Below are positions 55,804 through 64,000 of a stretch of DNA of 64,000 bases, piece after piece. The stretch comes from Roseomonas sp. HF4 (lineage in GTDB: Bacteria; Pseudomonadota; Alphaproteobacteria; Acetobacterales; Acetobacteraceae): positions 248,001 through 312,000 of the forward strand of contig NZ_STGD01000005.1 in NCBI RefSeq assembly GCF_005222755.1. Direction: 5' to 3'. The notes beneath the pieces were generated by a model. The model searched no databases, was not told where the DNA came from, and saw only the letters and a program-made list of their open reading frames with translations. Numbering within the stretch: position 1 is the stretch's first letter; each line of letters begins with the position of its first letter. The position numbers and the translations under genes are program-made.

Positions 55804-58115
55804 CGGACGCCTCCTTCATGGCGGAGGACGGGGCGCGCCTGGCCGACAACGGCTATGCCGTCATCCCCATCATGCCCGGCGCGAAGGTGCCGGGGCGCTT
55901 CAGCGGCGGGGCATGGACGCCCTATCCGGACTGGACGCGGCACTGCGACCGCGCGACGAAGCCCTTCGAGCTGGACATCTGGCGGCGCTGGCCGGGCTGC
56001 GGCGTCGGCGTCGCCTGCGGGGAGGTGGTTGGGCTCGACATCGATGTTACCGATGCGGCGCTCGCGATCCAGCTCGCGGACATAGCGACGGAGATGCTCG
56101 GCGAGACGCCCTGCCTCCGCATCGGCCAGGCCCCGAAGCGGCTGCTGGTCTATCGCACCGAGACGCCATTCGCCGGCCGGAAGCGCCATCCGCTCGAGGT
56201 CCTGGCCCGCGGCCAGCAATTCGTCGCCCACGCGATCCATCCCGGAACCGGGCAGCCCTACACCTGGCCGCAGGACAGTCTGCTCGACGTGCCGCTGGCG
56301 TCGCTGCCCGCGGTCGCGGAAGACGAGGTCATGGCCTGGCTTGACCAGGCCTATGCGCTGATCCCGGCGGAGATGAAGCCGCGCACGCTGATGGCCGACA
56401 GTGCGCCGGCGGGCGCGTGGAAGGGCCCGTCCGATCCGCGCGGCACCTGCGCCGCCGTGCAGGCGGCCCTCCAGTTCATCCCGAACGAGGATGTCGACGG
56501 CGCGTCCTGGATCACCATGGGGGCGGCGATCAAGGCTGCACTGGGCGAGGAGGGCCGGCAGCTCTGGCTCGACTGGTCGCGGCAGTCCTCGAAGTCGGGC
56601 GCGTCGGGTCGCGGCGACACGCCGGAACGTCGCTGGAAGACCCTGCGCCCGCACAGCATCGGCGCCGGCAGCATCTACGCCATGGCGATCGAGCGCGGCT
56701 GGGTGCCGCCGCCGGAGATCACTCTGAACGCCGCGGCAGCGGAGCGCGCGACGCAGCCCCATCCCGCCACGGCCCTGCTGTCGAAGGCGGCGAACGCGGC
56801 GCCAACGCCAGCGCCGCCGACCTACCGTGTGCCGCCCGATCTCCTCGAGGTCGACGGGGCGCTGAAGCTTTTCGTCGACTACGCCACCAGCACCGCTGTC
56901 AGCCCGCAGCCTTTCCTCGCGTTGGGCGCCGGCCTGTGCCTGCTCGGCGCCGTCGCCGGTCGGCGGTATCGGACACCAACCGATCTGCGCAGCAACCTCT
57001 ACGCCATCGGCATCGCCGACAGCGGCGGCGGCAAGGACCATGCGCGCCGCTGCGCGAAGCGCGCGCTCTACGCCGCAGGGCTCGATCGCTACCTCGGCGG
57101 TGAGGATCTCGCCTCCTCCGCCGGTCTGCTCGCATCGCTGCAGATGCATCCTAGCCGCTTGTTCCAGGTCGACGAGTTCGGCCAGTTCTTGCGGCTGGTG
57201 CTGGCGCCGCGCGCGCCCTTCCACAAGGCGGCAATCTGGACCGAGCTGACCAAGCTCTACACCTCGGCCTCCGAGGCCTATATCGGCGCCGAATACGCGG
57301 ACCAGAAGGCGAAGCCCCGGGTCACCCTGCATCAGCCCTGCGCCTGCCTCTGGGGCGTCACCGTGCCGGGCCCGTTCTGGAAGGCCATCGAGGGAGGGGC
57401 CCTCAGCGATGGCTCGCTGGCGCGCTTCCTGATCTTCCTCACCGAGGACGACTATCCCGCGCCGATCGAGCATCCCGCGGATGCCGAACCGACCGCAGCG
57501 CTCGTCACGATGCTGCAGGCCATCGCCGGCGGCGTGCCGAGCCATGATCACGGCGGCAACCTGGCGGAGGCCATGCAGGCATCCTCGCCGGTGCGGCCCT
57601 ACGTGGTGCCTCTGACGCCCGATGCCCAGGCCGCGATGAGTGCGGTTCGCCACCATGCCACCGAGCGCCTGCGGTCCCACAAGGGATCCTTCGCGACGGC
57701 CCTATTCGGGCGCTACGCCGAGAACACCGCGAAGCTCGCCATGCTCGCCGCGATCAGTCGCGATCCGGCCCAGCCGACCACGGAGGTTCGGGACGTGACG
57801 TGGGCCGCGCGCCTCGTGGAGCACTCGATCGGCACGCTCCTGCGCGAAGCCGAGCGCCGCGTCTCGGACAACGACACCGAAGCCAAACACAAGCGGCTTC
57901 TGGAGATCGTGCGTGATGGCGGGCGTCAGTCGCGCAGCGACATCACCCGCCGATCGCAGTTCCTGTCGCGCCGCGAACGCGAAGAGATCCTCGCCTCGCT
58001 GATCGAGGCGGGCCTCGTCATCGCGGAACAGGAGCCCGGCGCAACCAAGCCGACCACCTTCTACAGCGCGGTCAGTCCGGCCTGGCCCGCGCGCGCCACG
58101 GAGGCCACACCATGA
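55800..58115 (+). CDS. Phage primase-polymerase / DUF3987 helicase-like protein
   Basis: 771 residues. N-terminal bifunctional primase-polymerase domain (about 8-190): RLADNGYAVIPIMPGAKVPG, GCGVGVACGEVVGLDIDVTD with the metal Asp pair, and LEVLARGQQFVAHAIHPGTG. A middle region (about 205-300, GPSDPRGTCAAVQAALQFIP, WLDWSRQS) resembles primase-C. The C-terminal part is DUF3987-like: FLALGAGLCLLGAVAGRRYR, GIADSGGGKDHARRCAKRAL (a P-loop-like segment ending in KD rather than KS/KT), FQVDEFGQFLRLVLAP. It primes and unwinds phage DNA for replication. Confidence 0.88.
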   Translation: MTDASFMAEDGARLADNGYAVIPIMPGAKVPGRFSGGAWTPYPDWTRHCDRATKPFELDIWRRWPGCGVGVACGEVVGLDIDVTDAALAIQLADIATEMLGETPCLRIGQAPKRLLVYRTETPFAGRKRHPLEVLARGQQFVAHAIHPGTGQPYTWPQDSLLDVPLASLPAVAEDEVMAWLDQAYALIPAEMKPRTLMADSAPAGAWKGPSDPRGTCAAVQAALQFIPNEDVDGASWITMGAAIKAALGEEGRQLWLDWSRQSSKSGASGRGDTPERRWKTLRPHSIGAGSIYAMAIERGWVPPPEITLNAAAAERATQPHPATALLSKAANAAPTPAPPTYRVPPDLLEVDGALKLFVDYATSTAVSPQPFLALGAGLCLLGAVAGRRYRTPTDLRSNLYAIGIADSGGGKDHARRCAKRALYAAGLDRYLGGEDLASSAGLLASLQMHPSRLFQVDEFGQFLRLVLAPRAPFHKAAIWTELTKLYTSASEAYIGAEYADQKAKPRVTLHQPCACLWGVTVPGPFWKAIEGGALSDGSLARFLIFLTEDDYPAPIEHPADAEPTAALVTMLQAIAGGVPSHDHGGNLAEAMQASSPVRPYVVPLTPDAQAAMSAVRHHATERLRSHKGSFATALFGRYAENTAKLAMLAAISRDPAQPTTEVRDVTWAARLVEHSIGTLLREAERRVSDNDTEAKHKRLLEIVRDGGRQSRSDITRRSQFLSRREREEILASLIEAGLVIAEQEPGATKPTTFYSAVSPAWPARATEATP

Positions 58116-58344
58116 AGAATCCCGCTCGCACGAGATATCCCGCATGCCCAAGCCCAGGCGGGCGGCCGGGTTGGGAGGTATCTTCAATAGTTCAATCTTT
58201 CTCGCGCACGCGTGGATACACACGCGCGCCCACGGCCAGGGGCAGAGGTATACCCATTGAAGTATTATTATTATTATTGAATTTTCTCCCCTCTCCCATG
58301 GGGCTGCCCGCGTGCATGCGCGCGACCGCGCGGGTGGTGCGGCC
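58116..58344 (+). repeat. AT-rich gap with (ATT)n microsatellite
   Basis: T(ATT)5 at 58263-58278 lies in a 229-nt stretch with much lower GC than its surroundings and a nearby CACGCGTGGATACACACGCG inverted motif. A 78-codon frame from an ATGA overlap crosses it but has no coding character. The tract may be a promoter/origin-like AT-rich unwinding site next to the primase gene. Confidence 0.4.
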
Positions 58345-58572
58345 GTGAGGCTGCCTGGCGCTCCGCGACCGCCGCGGTCGTCCCTCGACCTTGGCCGTAG
58401 CCCGCCGACGGACCGCGACCTCGACGGCATGCGCGCCGCTGCCTGGCATCAGCACGGCGTCGCCGCCCTCGCCATCCACGACATCACCGACCCCTGGCTG
58501 CGCCAGGCGGTCATCAACGAGGCCACCCGCCGCTGGGGGTCGCGCAGGACAGGAGATCGCCATGGTCGCTAA
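58345..58572 (+). CDS. Small phage protein
   Basis: 75 residues from a GTG start at 58345. A Pro/Arg-rich N-terminus then MRAAAWHQHGVAALAIHDIT and WLRQAVINEATRRWG, matching a small helix-rich protein common after phage primases. An ATG at 58312 would extend it. It overlaps the next start by 11 nt. Confidence 0.58.
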   Translation: MRLPGAPRPPRSSLDLGRSPPTDRDLDGMRAAAWHQHGVAALAIHDITDPWLRQAVINEATRRWGSRRTGDRHGR

Positions 58573-59119
58573 GCGCAAGCGCCGGAAGACCCCAAACAAC
58601 ACCGCGGAGGACATCAGCCGCCCGAGCCGCTGGCGCCTGCAGCATGGCGGCTTCACCGAAGGCGTCCGCGAGGCGGATCCCGAAACCGGCGGACCGGTCG
58701 TCCACCGCTACGCCATCGACACCCTCGGCGTGATGCTGAACAACGACACGATCACCCGCGATATGCACGATGCGGGGGCGATCTTTCGTCGTCAGTTCCG
58801 TGCCGCTGCGCTCGACACGCTGCGCGCCATGCCGCTGATCCGCGTTCATGGCGGTCGCAGCGTCGACACCACGACCGAGCAGCAATTCCAGGCGCGGGAG
58901 AAGGTGGCGGCGGCGATCGCAGCCCTCGGTGGTCCGGCCAGTCCGGCTGGCGCCTGCGTCTGGCACGTGGTCGGCCTCGAGAGCTCGATCACCGAATGGG
59001 CTCGGCGCTCTGGATGGGGCGGGCGGCCGATCGGGCATGCGCAGGGGCAGGGCGTGCTCGTCTCGGCGCTCGGTGTGCTCGCGGCGCACTATAGGCTCGC
59101 GCAGAAGGCAGTGGCGTAG
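58562..59119 (+). CDS. Phage protein, DUF6456-like
   Basis: 185 residues: basic N-terminus (VAKRKRRKTPNN), then HRYAIDTLGVMLNNDTITRD, a helical core (AGAIFRRQFRAAALDTLRAM), and a C-terminal GWGGRPIGHAQGQGVLVSAL segment that resembles the DUF6456 HTH end (ALGVLAAHYRL). It may be a late-gene regulator; this is inference from the family and from its place at the end of the early operon. Confidence 0.68.
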   Translation: MVAKRKRRKTPNNTAEDISRPSRWRLQHGGFTEGVREADPETGGPVVHRYAIDTLGVMLNNDTITRDMHDAGAIFRRQFRAAALDTLRAMPLIRVHGGRSVDTTTEQQFQAREKVAAAIAALGGPASPAGACVWHVVGLESSITEWARRSGWGGRPIGHAQGQGVLVSALGVLAAHYRLAQKAVA

Positions 59120-59273
59120 GCGTGCTTCCCGGACGACGATTGGAGAGCGGAGAAGAGCGGAAAGCGGTGGTGGAGAGACCGCGAGCCGCGACTTTCGGCT
59201 CGACAGAGGCTCGAAATCGGCGGCGGTTTGTGGTTTGTTCCAATCTCCGCTTTCGGCGGGACGAGGGCACGTG

Positions 59274-60422
59274 ATGGCGTTCACCGCAGAGGCTTTCGGC
59301 CGCAAGCTTGCCTCGCTGCGCGCCGACTTCGGCCAGGACCTGAACAGCATTTCTGTATCGTCCGGCATCCCGGCCGAGCGCCTGAGCGCGCTCGAGCTCG
59401 GCCAGGGGGAGCCTACCGGGGACGAGGTGCTCATCCTCGCTGACCACTTTCGGAAGGACTTCCGCTTTCTCCTAGCGGACGACGCCCGCGACCCCGACGA
59501 AGGCGTCGAGGTCCTCTTCCGCGAGCGAGGGGACGAGCTCTCCCCGGCCGATCGGATAGCTATCGCGGAGTTTGCCTTGCTCTGCAGGAGCGAGGCGATG
59601 CTGGAGCGCGAGCTCGGAGTGGAACGTCCCGCGGGCACTTTCGCATTCCGCGCGCGTGGTAGCTACTTCAAGGCCCAGGGCGCCGAGTGCGCAGCAGCGC
59701 TCAGACGCTATCTGGATCTCTCCGACAAGGAGGTTGTCCGCGACGTTTTCGCGACTATCCGCGATCTCGGAATGAGGGTGTTCCGCCGGCGGCTAGAGAA
59801 CTCGAACATCTCCGGCCTGTATATGAACCACCCCGAGGCGGGCCACTGCATCTTGGTTAACCTCGCCGAGGGCATGGCACGCCAGCGGTTCAGCGCCGCC
59901 CATGAGCTAGGCCATGGCCTGCTCGATGAGAAGCCCATTACCATGTCAATGGTCGGGGAGTGGACCAGCGCTGAACTCGTGGAGGTCCGCGCCAACACCT
60001 TCGCATCCCATTTCCTGATGCCGCCCGCCCTACTGGCGACCGTGGCAAAGGCGCGGTGGGCTGACCCCGCCGAGGTGGCGTCGTGGGCGCAGCGCCTCCG
60101 CGTCAGCGTGCCCGCGCTACTATCTGCGCTCCACGCTGCCCGTCTGATCGACGGCGATCAGCGGGCATCCTTGCGACAGGCGGCGCGCCGGCCGCCGGAG
60201 CCACCTGACCCGGAGCTCGAGGGCAGCCTCACCGAGGCGCAGGCGGCACGGAAGGCGCTTCTTCTCGATCGCGGGCTGAGCAAGCGGTACGTCGATCTTT
60301 GCTTCGACGCCTACAACCGGGACATCATCTCGCTCGGGCTGCTTGCCGAAATGCTGCTCGCTACTCCCGGGGAGACGATCGAGATCGCCGCCCTGTTCGG
60401 GAGGCCTCTCGGGAGTGACTGA
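59274..60422 (+). CDS. XRE-family regulator with ImmA/IrrE metallopeptidase domain
   Basis: 382 residues. An XRE HTH covers about 8-60 (FGRKLASLRADFGQDLNSIS, PAERLSALELGQGEPTGDE). The zinc peptidase domain has HELGH at 210-214 in RQRFSAAHELGHGLLDE and the third ligand Glu in ELVEVRANTFASHFLMP (about 234-250). ImmA/IrrE proteins cleave repressors or antitoxins or act as antitoxins themselves. The codon use is less GC3-biased than the phage genes around it. The next gene begins 8 nt inside its 3' end, so the two are coupled. The start is the ATG at 59274; the 154 nt upstream hold its own promoter region. Confidence 0.9.
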   Translation: MAFTAEAFGRKLASLRADFGQDLNSISVSSGIPAERLSALELGQGEPTGDEVLILADHFRKDFRFLLADDARDPDEGVEVLFRERGDELSPADRIAIAEFALLCRSEAMLERELGVERPAGTFAFRARGSYFKAQGAECAAALRRYLDLSDKEVVRDVFATIRDLGMRVFRRRLENSNISGLYMNHPEAGHCILVNLAEGMARQRFSAAHELGHGLLDEKPITMSMVGEWTSAELVEVRANTFASHFLMPPALLATVAKARWADPAEVASWAQRLRVSVPALLSALHAARLIDGDQRASLRQAARRPPEPPDPELEGSLTEAQAARKALLLDRGLSKRYVDLCFDAYNRDIISLGLLAEMLLATPGETIEIAALFGRPLGSD

Positions 60423-61068
60423 GCCGACTGGGATCACGGTGGACGTCCGCGACTTCGCGCCGGTCAGCGCCATCGACACATGCTCCATCTGGAACCTGCT
60501 CTCCTCGCCCTACCTGCTGAGGGCCGCGCTGAGGAAAGGACGCTGGTTCGTCGCCGCCGGCTACGTCCGGTACGAGGCACTGGAAAAGCCCCGAACAAGG
60601 CCGACTTCCCCGGAGCTCACAATGCAGGACGAGTTCCGTCGTCGCCTAGCCGAGCGGCAGGGCTTCTCCGAGGAGCCGATGACGCTGGAGGATCTCCAGG
60701 CCGTGGCCGCCAGGCCCGAAGTGCGGAAGCTCGGCCGTGGCGAGATCGCCGCGCTCGCGCTCGCGCGCAAGCTGCGGTCTGCCGTGCTGACCGATGACCG
60801 AGGCGCGCGGCGGGCCGCCCCGAGGGTCGGCGTCGAGCCAGCGCAGACAACGCCGCACCTTCTCGGCTGGCTTCTCTACGAGGGGGAGCTCACGGATGGG
60901 GACGTGTCGGTGATCATCGCGGAGCACGAGGCCCGCATCGAGGCGACCCGGGGCCGGCTCACAGTCTACTTGAGGCGCATCCATGTGGAGGCGTACCGTT
61001 GCCGCTTGCTGCGCGACGGAGCGGTGATCCAAGGCACATCCACCGGGTACGAGGGCAGGACGAAGTGA
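60415..61068 (+). CDS. PIN-like domain protein, partner of the XRE-ImmA protein
   Basis: 217 residues from GTG at 60415. PIN-nuclease acidic residues are arranged as usual: Asp21 in SAIDTCSIWNLL, Glu54 in YVRYEALEKP, Glu110 in KLGRGEIAALALARKL and Asp127/Asp128 in AVLTDDRGARRAA. PIN domains are Mg-dependent RNases and the commonest toxins of toxin-antitoxin pairs. The C-terminal 70 residues (LLGWLLYEGELTDGDVSVII) add a helical extension. The 8-nt overlap with the XRE-ImmA gene implies a functional pair. Confidence 0.75.
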   Translation: MTEPTGITVDVRDFAPVSAIDTCSIWNLLSSPYLLRAALRKGRWFVAAGYVRYEALEKPRTRPTSPELTMQDEFRRRLAERQGFSEEPMTLEDLQAVAARPEVRKLGRGEIAALALARKLRSAVLTDDRGARRAAPRVGVEPAQTTPHLLGWLLYEGELTDGDVSVIIAEHEARIEATRGRLTVYLRRIHVEAYRCRLLRDGAVIQGTSTGYEGRTK

Positions 61069-61514
61069 GTCGCTCGACAGGGCAGGAGATTTCCCTGCGT
61101 ATGGGCGCTCCTATCTCCGACCCAGACAACCGCGGACCGTCGTCGAAGATCCGAAGACTGGCGAGAGCAGACGTTGAACCCAAGACGCCAGATTTCCCGA
61201 ACCTACCTGGGCAAATCGCGTAGCCGCTACACCTTCGCACTCCCCAGCGGAATCTGGATTGGGTAGCGTCTCGATAGTCGCTGAAGATGCGACCGCGGCG
61301 CGGGCTCCTGAGCCACAGCGTCGCTCAATCGAGACAGTGGCTCGCGAGCCGCAGGGTCCTTCCTGGGCCCGGCGTATGCGGGGGGCGGAAGCGCGCGACT
61401 TCGCTAGCGACAGGTGAGAATTCAGGTTGCCAGGTTGCCAGGTTGCCACGCGAGCATCCGGGCGGAACGGCAGCGATGGAGGCCACTCCCTCCGCCAAAC
61501 CGAGGTGAAGATCC
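61069..61514 (+). other. 446-nt gap with a 3x octamer tandem repeat
   Basis: No frame has coding character. AGGTTGCC is repeated three times in tandem at 61424-61447. GTCTCGAT (61267) and ATCGAGAC (about 61328) form an 8-bp inverted pair 60 nt apart. The region separates the XRE-ImmA/PIN cassette from the packaging genes and probably holds the late-gene promoter or the right junction of the inserted cassette. Confidence 0.45.
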
Positions 61515-62051
61515 ATGCCGGAGCGCGTGACCTCGGCCCGGGAAGTCGCCCGACGCCTCGGCGTGTCGCACACGGCCATCCAGAAGGCAGCGCAGATTGG
61601 ACGCATCACGCGGGAGCCGGATGGCACCTGGGACCTCGCGCGCGTCGCGCGCGATCTCGCTGCATCCGCTCGGCCGGATCGCTCGCCCCTGGCGCCGCCG
61701 CTGGAGAGCTCAGCCCTCGGCCGGCTGACGCTCGCCCGTCTTGCCCTGCTGGTCGAGGCGCAGCGTCTTGCTCTGGATCGCGACAAGGGGAGGCTGATGG
61801 AGGTGAACGCTGCCAATGCACGCATCGACGATATCGTCGGCGCGATGCGCGACGCGTTGTTGAACTGGCCCGCCCGCGTGTCTGGACAGATCGCCGCGCA
61901 GATCGGCCGCGATCCGCATCTCGTCCAGACCCTGCTGCAGGAGCAGATCGGCGTGCTGCTCGCCAGCATGGCGGAGCGCCTTGATCCTCAGCCCGATGAT
62001 GGGCTGCGCGACGGTCATGACGTGATCCGGCCGCCGTCATCATCGCCATAG
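61515..62051 (+). CDS. Probable terminase small subunit (Nu1/DUF1441-like)
   Basis: 178 residues. N-terminal winged-helix DNA-binding part: VTSAREVARRLGVSHTAIQK, then AAQIGRITREPDGTWDLARV. A long helix follows (LARLALLVEAQRLALDRDKG), then MRDALLNWPARVSGQIAAQI, the pattern of phage packaging proteins that bind the cos or pac site. The terminase large subunit would be expected just right of the window. Named from motif layout, not from an alignment. Confidence 0.75.
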   Translation: MPERVTSAREVARRLGVSHTAIQKAAQIGRITREPDGTWDLARVARDLAASARPDRSPLAPPLESSALGRLTLARLALLVEAQRLALDRDKGRLMEVNAANARIDDIVGAMRDALLNWPARVSGQIAAQIGRDPHLVQTLLQEQIGVLLASMAERLDPQPDDGLRDGHDVIRPPSSSP

Positions 62052-62144
62052 AATGATGCTGCATCTCGCTTGGCTCGCGCGCGGCACAGCGCGAATGGTC
62101 CGTCACACGCGGGGGATGCCCTGCACCACACGACGGAGACCAGC

Positions 62145-62381
62145 ATGACCGACCGCGAAGCCCGCGCCGCCTGCAATCAGCAGAAGAGCCTCGAAGCCTT
62201 CCTCCAGCAGAAGGCCCGCTTCGACGCGATGCTCGCCGAACTGCAGCAGATGAGCGCGGACCACTTCAGCGCGGATCCCGAGGAGGTCCTCTGGGGCAAG
62301 GCCGCCACCCTCGAACACTGGAACAGCCGGCTCGCGAGCGTGACGGATTGCTACTTCAAGCGCGGCGAATTCGCCGAGTAG
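62145..62381 (+). CDS. Small phage hypothetical protein
   Basis: 78 residues, entirely helical: REARAACNQQKSLEAFLQQK, ARFDAMLAELQQMSADHF and TLEHWNSRLASVTDCYFKRG. No recognised domain. It begins 93 nt after the terminase-like gene. Confidence 0.62.
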   Translation: MTDREARAACNQQKSLEAFLQQKARFDAMLAELQQMSADHFSADPEEVLWGKAATLEHWNSRLASVTDCYFKRGEFAE

Positions 62382-62478
62382 CGCGCGGCACAGCCGGCCG
62401 CGGCCCCGACCGGCAGCGCCGGCGGGGCTCCCGGCAGTAGGGGCCGATGGTCGGCACCCGACACCGGAGACCACCACG

Positions 62479-63255
62479 ATGACGAAGCTTTCCGACACGC
62501 AGCGCGTGATCCTGAGCGCTGCCGCGCAGCACGAGATGGGGCTGGCCCGCGCGTCCAAGACCCTGCCGGCCGCCGCGCGCAACGCGGTGTTCCGCAGCCT
62601 GATCAAGAACAACCTGCTCACCGAGATCAACGCCCCGCGGGAGCATGTCGGGCTCGGCTGGCGGCAGGATGAAGACGGTACCTGGATCGTGGCGCGCATC
62701 ACTGACGACGGGCTGCGCGCCATCGGCATCGACCCGAGCGAGGGCGACGCGGTGGCCGACACGGCGCCCACGGGCGCGGAGGAGGCGGCGGCGCTCGGTG
62801 AGGACGCCCCGCCGCCCAAGACCGCGCAGGGCGGGCCCACGCCTGCCCCGCGCGCCAGCCTGCGCGACGCCGCCATTGCGGTACTGGCCGCTTGGGACGA
62901 CGAGGCCAGCCGCGAGACCGACATCATCGCCGCCCTCGACATACCGATGGGCCTCCTACGCGCCGCCCTGGCAGGCAAGCCGCCGCGCACGCCGCGCGAG
63001 CCGGGCGCACCGCGCAAGCCGCGCGAGGGCACGAAGCAGGAGCAGGTGCTCGCACTGCTCCGTCGCGAGGAGGGTGCGACCATCGCGCAGATCTGTGAGG
63101 CGACGGGCTGGCAGCAGCACACTGTCCGCGGGTTCTTCGCGGGCCTCAAAAAACGCCAGGGCATCGAGGTGCAGGTGCTGGAGCGCATCCGCCAGGTCGG
63201 CCCCAATAAGGACGGCGCACGCGGGAGCTATACGATCTACAAGGTAGCGGGCTGA
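62479..63255 (+). CDS. DUF3489-family protein
   Basis: 258 residues. N-terminal part (LSDTQRVILSAAAQHEMGLA) is a winged-helix-like DUF3489 start with DGLRAIGIDPSEG. After an acidic/Pro linker, the C-terminal DUF3489 HTH reads TKQEQVLALLRREEGATIAQ and ICEATGWQQHTVRGFFAGLK, ending GSYTIYKVAG. A likely DNA-binding regulator frequent in Roseomonas and rhizobial prophages. A 12-bp hairpin terminator follows. Confidence 0.86.
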   Translation: MTKLSDTQRVILSAAAQHEMGLARASKTLPAAARNAVFRSLIKNNLLTEINAPREHVGLGWRQDEDGTWIVARITDDGLRAIGIDPSEGDAVADTAPTGAEEAAALGEDAPPPKTAQGGPTPAPRASLRDAAIAVLAAWDDEASRETDIIAALDIPMGLLRAALAGKPPRTPREPGAPRKPREGTKQEQVLALLRREEGATIAQICEATGWQQHTVRGFFAGLKKRQGIEVQVLERIRQVGPNKDGARGSYTIYKVAG

Positions 63256-63270
63256 CCTGCGCGCGATTGG

Positions 63271-63306
63271 ATCAGGGCTCGCCTCGGAGGCGGCGCGAGC
63301 CCTGAT
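63271..63306 (+). terminator. Terminator-like hairpin after the DUF3489 gene
   Basis: ATCAGGGCTCGC (63271-63282) pairs perfectly with GCGAGCCCTGAT (63295-63306), a 12-bp stem with a 12-nt loop that can itself fold (GCCTC/GAGGC). It starts 16 nt after the stop codon. Confidence 0.7.
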
Positions 63307-63477
63307 GATGCGCGACCACGATTCCACCCTCCTCGTTCGCCCGCGCGCAGATCGACGCTCCCTGCGGGTGACGCCAGCGATGGGGAGGGGGGATCGAATC
63401 TCTGGCACCTTGGGGGAGCCATCCGCGGGAGGGGACACGCAGGGATTTTTCCCTCCCTAAAAAGGCGGAGTTCACGC

Positions 63478-64000
63478 ATGCAGCGAGCCTGGCCGGCCGA
63501 TGCGCTCGAGCGGCGCCCGGTGGCGTCGCTGCTGCCCTACGCCCGCAATGCGCGCACCCACAGTGAGGCGCAGGTGGCGCAGATCGCCGCCGCCATCCGC
63601 GAATGGGGCTGGACCGTCCCGGTGCTGGTGGATGAGGCCGGGCAGTTGATCGCCGGCCACGGCCGCGTGCTCGCCGCCAAGTCCCTCGGCCTGCTCGACG
63701 TGCCGACCATGGTGGCGCGCGGCTGGTCCGAGGCTGACAAGCGCGCCTACGCGCTGGCCGACAACAAGCTGACGCTGAACGCCGGCTGGGATGCCGACTT
63801 GCTCAAGGGGGAGCTGTTCGAGCTGCGCTCGGAGGGCTTCGACCTGGGCCTGACCGGCTTCGGCGCGGACGAGGTGGCGGGACTACTCGGCGACCTCGCC
63901 GACGTCGCGGCCGCGGGCACGGGGGAGTCCGGGGAGGCATCCGGCGGCGGCGCCGGCATCGGTGTCGGCGGTGACACCGAGAGGGGCGAGGATCCTGCCG
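63478..64000 (+). CDS. ParB-domain DNA modification methylase, 5' part
   Basis: 174 residues visible; runs off the right edge. The ParB-like nuclease domain covers about 10-100: VASLLPYARNARTHSEAQVA, IAAAIREWGWTVPVLVDEAG, then GHGRVLAAKSLGL and KRAYALADNKLTLNAGWD. This N-terminus is typical of phage proteins that continue into an N4/N6 DNA methyltransferase, where a DPPY motif would lie outside the window. AAAAAGGCGGAG lies just upstream of the ATG at 63478. Its usual genomic place is beside the terminase, as expected here. Confidence 0.85.
   Translation, partial: MQRAWPADALERRPVASLLPYARNARTHSEAQVAQIAAAIREWGWTVPVLVDEAGQLIAGHGRVLAAKSLGLLDVPTMVARGWSEADKRAYALADNKLTLNAGWDADLLKGELFELRSEGFDLGLTGFGADEVAGLLGDLADVAAAGTGESGEASGGGAGIGVGGDTERGEDPA

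Noticed and set aside
58112..58348. 78-codon frame starting in an ATGA overlap with the primase gene
   Set aside because: It runs through the ATT microsatellite (poly-Leu) and has no coding-type codon bias.
61424..61447. Possible CRISPR-like repeat
   Set aside because: Three contiguous 8-nt units without spacers; no cas genes in the window.
62382..62478. GC-rich inverted segments resembling an RNA gene
   Set aside because: Short GCC/GGC runs pair by composition; no tRNA or known ncRNA layout could be drawn.

Overview
The window looks like a chromosomal segment of a high-GC alphaproteobacterium, most likely Acetobacteraceae of the Roseomonas kind. This is an inference from gene content, codon use (third positions almost all G or C) and lifestyle markers: two solitary tripartite-tricarboxylate (Bug-family) receptors, an aa3-type cytochrome oxidase subunit IV, an Hda-type replication regulator placed after CDP-alcohol phosphatidyltransferase and PerM genes, and a purM-purN pair. 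No 16S or marker phylogeny was possible.

Core part, 1-39,650. Left to right: the end of an aldo/keto reductase, RNase D, an ABC-F ATPase, ndk, a small EAL protein, a 51-residue cytochrome oxidase subunit, purM-purN, and a tightly overlapped run (secreted DUF2066 protein, CDP-alcohol phosphatidyltransferase, PerM, Hda, ppk1, ppx). Next come a Bug receptor, holC with two tandem M17 aminopeptidases, cysQ-tsaC, two serine hydrolases and fabD-fabG. After a second Bug receptor lie the rpsF-rpsR-DUF2232-rplI operon, cfa, rhlE, an MFS exporter, a class III aminotransferase, endonuclease V, a ZnuA-like zinc-binding protein behind a likely Zur box, and proline iminopeptidase. Two intergenic gaps about 14 kb apart carry copies of one hairpin-rich repeat; a third gap carries a perfect inverted repeat whose ends supply the stop codons of both flanking genes.

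Accessory part, 39,674-64,000. A tRNA-Arg(CCT) gene with encoded CCA marks the edge of a mosaic island. First comes a leftward restriction-modification module: an N6-adenine methyltransferase, a cytosine-C5 methyltransferase whose motifs are circularly permuted, and a DUF3883-type PD-(D/E)XK nuclease, each overlapping the next. Then comes a compact serine-recombinase cassette (small protein, DUF2924, recombinase, HTH protein, joined by 4-nt overlaps) and an L,D-transpeptidase lipoprotein. From 48.2 kb onward lies the left part of a prophage: an S24 repressor and divergent Cro-like gene with palindromic operators, a recombination/replication set (Hjc-like nuclease, Sak4-like ATPase, DUF669, RecB-like nuclease, helicase, prim-pol/DUF3987 protein), and a probable terminase small subunit with a ParB-domain methylase at the window edge. 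Between the replication and packaging genes sits an overlapping XRE-ImmA/IrrE peptidase plus PIN-domain pair that looks like a toxin-antitoxin or defence cassette. The right end of the island is outside the window.
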